A stretch of 60,032 bases of DNA from Caldilineales bacterium. GTDB lineage: Bacteria > Chloroflexota > Anaerolineae > Caldilineales > Caldilineaceae. A program made the translations under genes and the position numbers. Each line of letters opens with the position of its first letter. The first letter of the stretch is position 1. The stretch covers positions 1 to 60,032 of the forward strand of contig JAAXGZ010000043.1 in the NCBI GenBank assembly GCA_012271135.1, given 5' to 3'. Shown piece by piece: positions 53,627 to 60,032 of this stretch. Below the pieces are notes generated by a model. It was not told the origin of the DNA and did not search any database. It was given only the letters and a program-made list of their open reading frames with translations.

Positions 53627-55038
53627 GCCACCCGGCTCCCGTTCACGGCCGCACCGTTGACCTGGGCCCGCAGCAGAGTGTCGCCCGTGCCGTAGGTGTA
53701 ATGCTCGTTCATCTGCTCGTGACCCTTGAGCGCCAGGATTTCCTCGACCGCGGACAGGGCCTGGTCGTATTCCCGTGTCTGGTTGCTTTCGAGTGCATCG
53801 AACAGCAGGGCGCGGCGATCGCCGTCCCGGAAGGCCAGGAGTTCCCGTTCCATCTGCAGCCAGCCGGGCAGGATCTGCTCGTACATGATCTTCTCGGGCA
53901 GCGGCTGGACGCGCACGGGCTGGATGCCCTTGGCGTTGACAAGGGCCGGCACCTCGACCACCACATCGTCCGGCACACCGGGCAGCGCGCCGTGGTTCGG
54001 CACGTTGACCTGGAAGTAGCCCTCGTTGTTGTTGACGAGGCCGTCGATGATGGGTACCTGCTGTTCGTGCGTTTTGGTGTCGCCGAACGCCTCGATCAGA
54101 CTGGCCTTGGGATCATCGGCCACGGCCTGCATGTGCGCCAAGCGATCCTCCAGCTTCTGGACGTGCTGGGGACGCGCAATGTGGGTGTCCGGCCCGCCAT
54201 ACGGCTCACCGAACCAGTGCTTCTTGACCGGCAGGCTGGTGTGGTACCACCAGCCCACGGCGCGCGGCGTGTCCCCAATCGGCATCAGGCCGAACATGCG
54301 GTACTGGTGGATGGTGCCGCGCGACATCTGGGTGTCGTGGGTGCTGGTGGCACGGTGGTCGCGCCAGTAGGTTTCGGCCTCGTTGGCAATCCAGTCCTCC
54401 AGCAGGGGATACGCATCCCGGCCTTCGTAGATGAACCGGGTGAGCCAAATATTGTGGTTCAGGCCGGGGGCCTCCCAGGTCACCTTGCGCAGGTCCTCCA
54501 GACCGATCGTGCGCGCGATGCCGTACACACCGTAGTGGCCGTGGCAGAGTCCGCAGACCTTGACGTCGCTCTCTCGGGTCATGAGAGTGCAGCCCTGGTA
54601 GACCGGGTTGCCGCTCTGGATCAGCCAGGCATCCGGGCAGATTTGCTCCATGTAGCCGACCACATCCAGCATCAGCTGCAGGTTGTAGAAGTTGTGGCTG
54701 TGCAGGCCGCCGTTGTAGTAGTAGCCGTAGGGTTCGATGACCTCGCGGACCTCCCGCTGCAGGCCGTGCGAGAAGGCGGAGGCCGTGTTGATGACGAAGT
54801 CCGCGTCCTGCAGGGTCTCCGGCATGCTTTCGGTCAGATCGAAACTGAGGTCGGCCCCCAACTCGTCGGCATAGCGCGTGGCCAGCGTGTGAATTAGGTC
54901 GAGCCGGCCGGCATCCACGTCCATGAAGCTGATGCTGCTGCCGTTGAGGCTCTCGGTCAGACAGATGTCCTTGACCAGCCCCAACGAGAACGTGGCGCTG
55001 CCGGCGCCGATGACGGAGATGCGAATGGGTGTGGACAT
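53623..55038 (-). CDS. GH4 glycosidase, copy B
   Basis: 471 residues. GH4 enzymes cleave glycosides by an NAD- and Mn-dependent oxidation-elimination route. Seen are the Rossmann VIGAGSATFSLGLVKDI (residues 9-25), the NTASAF region, IQSGNPVYQG (about 140), the metal-site VCGLCHGHYG (about 163, Cys and His) and GLNHNIWL (about 195). It is closely similar to copy A just upstream and 39 bases away. The CHGHYG motif groups it with alpha-galactosidase or alpha-galacturonidase/glucuronidase members. Confidence 0.92.
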   Translation of the reverse strand: MSTPIRISVIGAGSATFSLGLVKDICLTESLNGSSISFMDVDAGRLDLIHTLATRYADELGADLSFDLTESMPETLQDADFVINTASAFSHGLQREVREVIEPYGYYYNGGLHSHNFYNLQLMLDVVGYMEQICPDAWLIQSGNPVYQGCTLMTRESDVKVCGLCHGHYGVYGIARTIGLEDLRKVTWEAPGLNHNIWLTRFIYEGRDAYPLLEDWIANEAETYWRDHRATSTHDTQMSRGTIHQYRMFGLMPIGDTPRAVGWWYHTSLPVKKHWFGEPYGGPDTHIARPQHVQKLEDRLAHMQAVADDPKASLIEAFGDTKTHEQQVPIIDGLVNNNEGYFQVNVPNHGALPGVPDDVVVEVPALVNAKGIQPVRVQPLPEKIMYEQILPGWLQMERELLAFRDGDRRALLFDALESNQTREYDQALSAVEEILALKGHEQMNEHYTYGTGDTLLRAQVNGAAVNGSRVA

Positions 55039-55077
55039 GATGACTGTGGATTGGCGGTGATCAGATAAAGGTGGAGG

Positions 55078-56505
55078 TCAGGCGGGGCGGGAACCGTTGG
55101 GTGACGCGCCGTTGGCCGCGGTGAGGCCAAGCCGTTCGCGCAGCAGGCTGTCGCCGGGTCCGTAGCGGTAGTGGGCGTTCACATCCTCGTTGCCCTCCAC
55201 GGCCAGCACGGACTCCAGCGCGTTCAGGGCCTGGTCGTAGTCGTGGGTCTGGCCGGCTTCGAGGGCGTTCAGCAGGAGGGTGCGCCGATCCCCAGTTTGG
55301 AAGGCGAGCAGATCGCGCTCCATATGTAGCCAGTCCGGCAGGATCTGGTCGTACATGATCTTCTCGGGCAGGGGATGCACGCGCAGCGGCTGGATGCCCT
55401 TGGCGTTGACGATAGCCGGCACCTCGACCACCACGTCGTCGGGCACACCGGGCAGGGCGCCGTAGTTGGGCACGTTGACCTGGAACTGTCCCTCGTTGTC
55501 GTTGACTAGGCCGTCGATGATCGGAACCTGCTGTTCCTTGGTCTTTTCCTGGCCGAAGGCCTCGATCAGCGAAGCGGACTCGTCCTCCGCCACGGCCTGC
55601 ATGTGGGTCAGCCTCTCTTCCAGGTTCTTCACAAAGTAGGGGCGGGCAATATGTGTGTCCGGTCCGCCGAAGGGCTCGCCATACCAGTGTTTCTTGACGG
55701 CCAAGTCGGTGTGGTACCACCAGCCGACGGACCGCGGTGTGTCGCCGATGGGCATCAGGCCAAACATCCGGTATTGGTGGATGGTGCCGCGCGACATCTG
55801 GATGTCGTGGGTGCGCTCCGCCTCGTGTGTCCGCCAGTACTCCTCGGCCTCGTTGGCGATCCAGTCCTCCAGGACGGGATAGGCATCCTCGCCACGGTGG
55901 AGGAAGTGGGTCAGCCAAATGTTGTGGTTGAGGCCGGGGGCCTGCCATGTGAGTTCGTCAAGGTCGAAACCGAGGGTGTTGGCGATCTGATGCACCCCGT
56001 AGTGGCCGTGGCAGAGACCGCACACCTTGATGTCGCTCTCGCGGGTCATTAGGGTACAACCCTGGTAGACCGGGTTGCCGCTCTGGATCAGCCAGGCGTC
56101 GGGGCAGATCCGTTCCATTGTGCCCACCACATCGAGCATCAGCTGCAGGTTGTGGTAGTTGCCGCCGCCCAGGCCACCCCCATGGTAATAGCCGTAGCTC
56201 TCGACGGTCTCGCGGATCAGCCGCTGCATGGCATGGGTATGGGCCGAGGCCGTGTTGATCACGAAGTCCGCGTCCTGCATGGAGTCGGCCATCGATTCGG
56301 TCAGATCGAAGCTCAGGTCCGCCCCCAGTTCGTTGGCGTAGCGGCTGGCCAGCCTGTGAATCATCTCCAGGCGGTCGCCATCGATGTCCATGAAGCTGAT
56401 TTGGCTGCCGTTGAGGCTCTCGGTCAGGCAGATGTCCTTGACCAGACCCAGGGAGAACTGGGCGCTGCCGGCACCGATCACGGATATGCGGATGGGGGTG
56501 GACAT
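55078..56505 (-). CDS. GH4 glycosidase, copy A
   Basis: 475 residues with the same landmarks as copy B: VIGAGSAQFSLGLVKDI, IQSGNPVYQG, VCGLCHGHYG, APGLNHNIWLTHF. AGGAG lies 6 bases before ATG 56505. The two genes differ throughout but align without gaps over most of their length, a clear tandem duplication with time to diverge. Different linkage or anomer preference is plausible. Confidence 0.93.
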   Translation of the reverse strand: MSTPIRISVIGAGSAQFSLGLVKDICLTESLNGSQISFMDIDGDRLEMIHRLASRYANELGADLSFDLTESMADSMQDADFVINTASAHTHAMQRLIRETVESYGYYHGGGLGGGNYHNLQLMLDVVGTMERICPDAWLIQSGNPVYQGCTLMTRESDIKVCGLCHGHYGVHQIANTLGFDLDELTWQAPGLNHNIWLTHFLHRGEDAYPVLEDWIANEAEEYWRTHEAERTHDIQMSRGTIHQYRMFGLMPIGDTPRSVGWWYHTDLAVKKHWYGEPFGGPDTHIARPYFVKNLEERLTHMQAVAEDESASLIEAFGQEKTKEQQVPIIDGLVNDNEGQFQVNVPNYGALPGVPDDVVVEVPAIVNAKGIQPLRVHPLPEKIMYDQILPDWLHMERDLLAFQTGDRRTLLLNALEAGQTHDYDQALNALESVLAVEGNEDVNAHYRYGPGDSLLRERLGLTAANGASPNGSRPA

Positions 56506-56568
56506 GAACGGCTCCTGAAACTGTCGGCGAAGCGTTGGGTGAACAGAGGGTATGGAAAGGAAGGGCCG

Positions 56569-57378
56569 TCAGGCCTTTGACTTGACCGGCTGTTCCGGCC
56601 TTCGCCCGTCGTAGGCTTCCTCGAACCAGCGGTCCCGGTAGGGAATACCCACCTCGAAACAAGCGAAGGCATCGTCCTGCGGCTTGTAGTCGACCAGGCT
56701 GCGGGTCTGCGTGAGGCCCATGCGCTTGTAGCGATTCTGCGAGACGCCGTGCACCACGGCGTAGTCCAGGTCGGGGTCCGCGTCCACGCAGCAACACAGC
56801 AGCTGTGACATGTCCCGGGCCGAGATGAAGGTGCTGAGATTGCGGCCGTTCACCGGGAACGGGAATTGGTTGTGCTCGAACGTGCCGATGCGCACCACCA
56901 GGCAGGACAGGCCGTGTGTCTTGGCATAGACATGGCCAATTGCCTCGGCGAAGGCCTTGGTGGCCCCGTAGAGGTTTAGCGGCCGGGGGATCGAGTCCTC
57001 CTGCACCTGGTGGTCGAGGGGATAGCCGGCAACGGACTGGACCGAGGAGGACAGCACCACCCGTTGGCAGCCAGCGGTCACCGCGGCCTCCAGAAGGTTG
57101 TAGATCCCCAGCAGGTTGCGGGGCAGAAGCGAGGTGCGGAAGTCCGCTTCGGTGCTGGCTTCAGCGGCTAGGTGGACCACAACGTCGATGCCTTCGCAGG
57201 CCTGCCGACAGGAATCCGGATCGGTGATATCCAGTGGAACGTTGGGCACGTGTGCCAAGTGCTCCGGCATCGGGGTGGAGCGGATGCCCAGCCTAAGATC
57301 GTAGCGGTCGAGGGCGTATTCGGTCAGGGAGACGCCGATCCTGCCCGCGGGACCGGTCACCAGAACTCGTTTTTTCAT
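56569..57378 (-). CDS. Uronate dehydrogenase-like NAD-dependent oxidoreductase
   Basis: 269 residues. LVTGPAGRIGVSL (residues 6-18), SSVQSVAGYP, the active-site YGATKAFAEA (about 140), then VVRIGTF, LSTFISARDMSQL, VVHGVSQNR and YKPQDDAF. The last elements follow the uronate dehydrogenase pattern. These enzymes oxidise glucuronate or galacturonate to the aldarolactone, which fits a neighbouring GH4 pair that could release uronic acids. First gene of the cluster. The frame extension above 57378 is not supported. Confidence 0.82.
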   Translation of the reverse strand: MKKRVLVTGPAGRIGVSLTEYALDRYDLRLGIRSTPMPEHLAHVPNVPLDITDPDSCRQACEGIDVVVHLAAEASTEADFRTSLLPRNLLGIYNLLEAAVTAGCQRVVLSSSVQSVAGYPLDHQVQEDSIPRPLNLYGATKAFAEAIGHVYAKTHGLSCLVVRIGTFEHNQFPFPVNGRNLSTFISARDMSQLLCCCVDADPDLDYAVVHGVSQNRYKRMGLTQTRSLVDYKPQDDAFACFEVGIPYRDRWFEEAYDGRRPEQPVKSKA

Positions 57379-57724
57379 GCGCGGCGCGTCGGCCGACACT
57401 CCATTGCCTATGCGGGGAACACCAACCCCATTGTATACCCGCGCTCCAGCCGGGCTCCGCACGCTGCGTTGGTGTGGCGCATCCGCACAATTCACCCGAA
57501 CCGGCCGGCAGCGCGAGCCAACCCTCTCCCGTTTCGGGACAGTCGGCAACTCGCCGTCCACCTTGGTCACGCCGGCGCATACAATGGAGGTCCGGCGGGA
57601 TGGTACCGGTGCCCACACTGGACAGTGGCGGATTGCAGGCAACGGATTCGGTCGGTCCTTCCAATTGGCCGGTTGCAACAAACCGCGGTGTGCCCTAGGT
57701 AGACAGTACCGTCGAAACATCAAG
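57379..57724. other. Divergent promoter region
   Basis: About 350 bases separate the uronate dehydrogenase-like gene and the ATPase gene. Nothing further was recognised, and no clear -35/-10 pair was found. Confidence 0.3.
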
Positions 57725-59497
57725 ATGTACCCCAGACAGTTCCCGCCGCTGCACACCGGCAGTTCAGAGTTTATCGAGATCCGCGATCAAGGCGGTCTGT
57801 ACGTTGACAAGACCGGATTCTTCAGGAAGCTTCTGGAAGTGACGCCGGTCAAGTCGGGAGGGATCCTTCCGCTTGCGCACAAATTCCAGTTCCTGGCCCG
57901 GCCGCGCAGGTTCGGCAAGAGCTTGTTGGTCAGCACACTGGAGGCCTGGTTCCAAGGCATTCCGCCCAACAGCGCAGTCTCGGCGGACGATGCGCACAAC
58001 CGCCCTGTAGTCTCCCAGCCGCAGAAATGGAGCAATCCCGATTGGCTTTGGCAGGGCCTGGACTCGGATGAGTGGCATGGCGTGAACGGTTGGCACCCGG
58101 TGCTTCGGATCGACATGTCCACGGTATCAGGACCGAGTGCAGCTGCGATCCAAGGCGCCCTTGGACTGGAAATGGTGCGCCTTGCCCGTGGCTGGGCAAG
58201 AAGAGGAGTCCCTTGGGGAACCGATTACCTACCGCCGATTCCGCAGCGCAGCGATAAACCGGCAATGGCTCTAAGGAACATTATTGATGGTGTGTACCAC
58301 CACTTCCAGACGACAGTTGTGGTAGTGGTGGACGAGTATGATGCCCCGTTGCACAGATTCATTGGCGGAGTCGAAGGTGCCGATGAGGCCCTGGAAGTGC
58401 TGCACGACTTCTACACCGTACTCAAGGCATCCCAGGGTCAGCTGTATCTGGTGTTCCTAACAGGTATCTCGCGGTTCAGCCGCGTGAATCTGTTCTCCGC
58501 GCTGAACAACCTAGTGGACTGGTCGGATCGGCCGATCGCAGCCGCCCTGTGCGGCTTCACCCAAAACGAACTGGAGACATACTTCACGCCCTATCTTGAG
58601 TGGATTGAATCCGAAACCCCGGAACTGGCCGGCGGACATCTCAGGGACAGCCTGCGCACCCATTACAACGGATACCGTTTCGGCCCGGACCCGGAGATGC
58701 CGCAGGTCTACAATCCGTTCACCCTGCTGGAATGCATGCGCCTCATGGAGGAACCGGGCACCCGCCGCCGGGCCTTGGCGGATGATTTCCCGAACATGTG
58801 GGCCCTTTCCGGGTCACCAACGTTACTGGTAAAACTGGTGCAGCAGGGCAAAAGCCGACTGCCCGACCCGTCGCTGCCATGGGATTACCGGCAGGGAACG
58901 GCCTACCGTCTCGACGCGCCGGACTTCACCGCCTTGATGCTGCAGTCGGGCTACTACACGCTCAAGGGCGGAGGCGAAGCCTCCCTAACGGTCGATTTTC
59001 CCAATCGGGAAGTACGCGACACCTACGCGCGGGATCTGCTGGCTGCCTACGGCATCGACTTCAACCCCGCGCGCCTGCAACCGCTGCAGGCCGCGCTGGT
59101 GAACGGCGATATTGAGACGTGGGTGCGCGAGTTGACAACATTTTTCCACGGCTTGGCACATCAGAACCTAACAACGGAAGCACCCTACCGGGCCGTTCTC
59201 CAAAGCCTGCTGATTGCCATGGGTGTCGATGCCCACGCCGAGAAATCAGTGTGGAGCGGGGATGCGGATCTGGTGGCCGCGACCACAGACCAAACCTATG
59301 TCATGGAACTGAAGTTCAACCGAAGCGTCGCCGCAGCCCGGGAACAAGTGGTGCACCAGAAAGCCTACGCCGAAGGGTGGACCCATGGATCCCGGACGGT
59401 GTTCGGGGTCTACCTGAACTTCCGCCGGGAGGCTGCGTCGAACACGCCACCGACCATCGAGTGCGAGTGGGAGATCCTCTATAGTCCGAGTGCCTGA
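57725..59497 (+). CDS. AAA-ATPase-like/PD-(D/E)XK nuclease-superfamily protein
   Basis: 590 residues. The N-terminal AAA-ATPase_like domain (about 15-330) shows a P-loop variant ARPRRFGKSLLVSTL, Walker B VVVVVDEYDAPL (about 200) and the sensor-like TGISRFSRVNLFSALN. The C-terminal DUF1703-type nuclease-fold domain has GDADLVA and the E-x-K motif VMELKFNRSV (about 525). These proteins are often found in multiple copies next to mobile DNA and their role is unknown. ATG 57725 gives MYPRQFPPL, the usual family start; the longer frame is noise. Confidence 0.9.
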   Translation: MYPRQFPPLHTGSSEFIEIRDQGGLYVDKTGFFRKLLEVTPVKSGGILPLAHKFQFLARPRRFGKSLLVSTLEAWFQGIPPNSAVSADDAHNRPVVSQPQKWSNPDWLWQGLDSDEWHGVNGWHPVLRIDMSTVSGPSAAAIQGALGLEMVRLARGWARRGVPWGTDYLPPIPQRSDKPAMALRNIIDGVYHHFQTTVVVVVDEYDAPLHRFIGGVEGADEALEVLHDFYTVLKASQGQLYLVFLTGISRFSRVNLFSALNNLVDWSDRPIAAALCGFTQNELETYFTPYLEWIESETPELAGGHLRDSLRTHYNGYRFGPDPEMPQVYNPFTLLECMRLMEEPGTRRRALADDFPNMWALSGSPTLLVKLVQQGKSRLPDPSLPWDYRQGTAYRLDAPDFTALMLQSGYYTLKGGGEASLTVDFPNREVRDTYARDLLAAYGIDFNPARLQPLQAALVNGDIETWVRELTTFFHGLAHQNLTTEAPYRAVLQSLLIAMGVDAHAEKSVWSGDADLVAATTDQTYVMELKFNRSVAAAREQVVHQKAYAEGWTHGSRTVFGVYLNFRREAASNTPPTIECEWEILYSPSA

Positions 59498-59600
59498 TCA
59501 ACAGGCAAGTCCACCGAGTTGGGACCGGGAAGTTTCGTTCTCGAATCACCCCTGCAAGGCGCTGCCGGAACAGGTTCGCCCTGCCCTGGTTGCCGTCTGA

Positions 59601-59998
59601 CACGACCAGAACATCGATTTTCTCGGCTTCATGCTGGTCGACTATCTGTTCGTGGACCCCGACCAGCGACAGCCCCCCCAACCGACTACGACCCGGCCAT
59701 CAGCGGGGAAACAACGGTTGACGTTACCGACCTGGAGCCGATTGCCTGGTCGCCCGAAAAGGTCATCGCTCGGCGCACAGCCCAGGAACTGGCCGATGGC
59801 CAAACCGTCAACCTCGGCTTCGGCATATCCGCCCTGGTTCCCTATATCCTGCTCGAGGAAGGCTAGGACGGGTCCGTCACATGGGTCACTGAACAGGGTG
59901 CGGTGGGCGGCCTGCCGCTACTTGGATTCCAGTTCGGATGCGCCATCAACGCCCAGGCTCTGGTGCCGTCCCCGGACCAGTTCACCTACTTTCAGAGA
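59601..59998 (+). pseudogene. Fragment of a YdiF-like CoA-transferase
   Basis: DFLGFMLVDYLFVDPDQRQ in one frame continues, after a slip in a C-run at about 59680, as YDPAISGETTVD, then KVIARRTAQELADGQTVNLGFG, stopped by TAG at 59864-59866. It then resumes in frame as WVTEQGAVGG, FQFGCAINAQALVPSPDQF. This is an internal piece of the acyl-CoA:acetate/3-ketoacid CoA-transferase family. The 5' part is missing and homology ends where the transposon repeat begins. Confidence 0.75.
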
Positions 59999-60006
59999 CC
60001 CGGTTT

Positions 60007-60028
60007 GGCACTGTTTCACTTTCGTTGA
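60007..60028 (+). repeat. Terminal repeat of the dispersed transposon family (left-end orientation)
   Basis: GGCACTGTTTCACTTTCGTT at the very end of the window, matching 20870 and the reverse complement of 19419-19441. The element presumably continues beyond the window. Confidence 0.6.
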
Positions 60029-60032
60029 AAGC

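Overview
The window is GC-rich and densely coded. It most likely comes from a Chloroflexota bacterium of the Anaerolineae, Caldilineae or SAR202 kind. That placement is inferred from several exported proteins with Thr/Pro-rich 'TATPTP'-type linkers behind a lipobox or single membrane anchor (RodZ-like protein, Slt70-like transglycosylase, polysaccharide deacetylase, small lipoproteins), from the receiver-DUF309 fusion, and from the mix of sugar ABC transporters and SDR enzymes. No rRNA or complete tRNA was seen, so the assignment is tentative.

Layout. 0.4-4.6 kb: peptide deformylase, then a converging minus-strand run made of a RodZ-like membrane protein, two tandem TrpF-like barrels that both lack the usual catalytic cysteine, and a PfkB kinase. 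4.7-8.3 kb: transposon debris and a secreted four-FN3 protein. 8.4-14.0 kb: cell-wall amidase, Slt70-like lytic transglycosylase, GatB and a HAD phosphatase. 14.0-19.0 kb: a secreted acidic protein, a small membrane protein, an NmrA-like reductase and XseB, separated by long stretches without genes. 19.3-23.2 kb is a defence/mobile patch: a miniature element, a nucleotidyltransferase with an HTH partner, a 0.67-kb element with terminal repeats, and an AbiE locus whose toxin gene is broken. 23.2-26.0 kb: receiver-DUF309 protein, polysaccharide deacetylase and Era.

26.2-37.4 kb is one long minus-strand catabolic cluster. It runs from two sugar ABC permeases and a solute-binding lipoprotein, through an inserted IS607-type TnpB gene and a DUF4352 lipoprotein, to a sugar isomerase, two ThuA-like proteins, an epimerase, an SDR, a cyclase-family hydrolase and a second SDR. 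This looks like uptake and oxidation of a modified sugar or sugar acid. 37.9-42.4 kb holds a small Tat-exported cysteine-rich peptide, a Phd/PIN toxin-antitoxin pair flanked by 38-bp direct repeats, and a Crp/Fnr regulator with tandem CTTAACG boxes. 42.5-44.3 kb is a second IS607-type copy, with an internally deleted tnpA and a frameshifted tnpB. 44.4-49.8 kb: MFS transporter, a decayed Cache-domain gene, a Na/Pi cotransporter-like protein and a cupin. 49.8-57.4 kb: a large FtsX-type permease and a uronide-type cluster (bicupin-like protein, two tandem GH4 glycosidases, a uronate dehydrogenase-like enzyme). 57.7-60.0 kb: an AAA-ATPase/PD-(D/E)XK protein and a CoA-transferase remnant cut by another terminal repeat of the transposon family.

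The most unusual points are the TrpF-like pair with its coupled kinase, the two TnpB copies that have lost the zinc-ribbon cysteines (one beside a tnpA reduced to its head and tail), the HTH/nucleotidyltransferase pair, the Tat-exported cysteine-rich peptide, and the number of frameshifted or stop-interrupted genes next to repeat debris.
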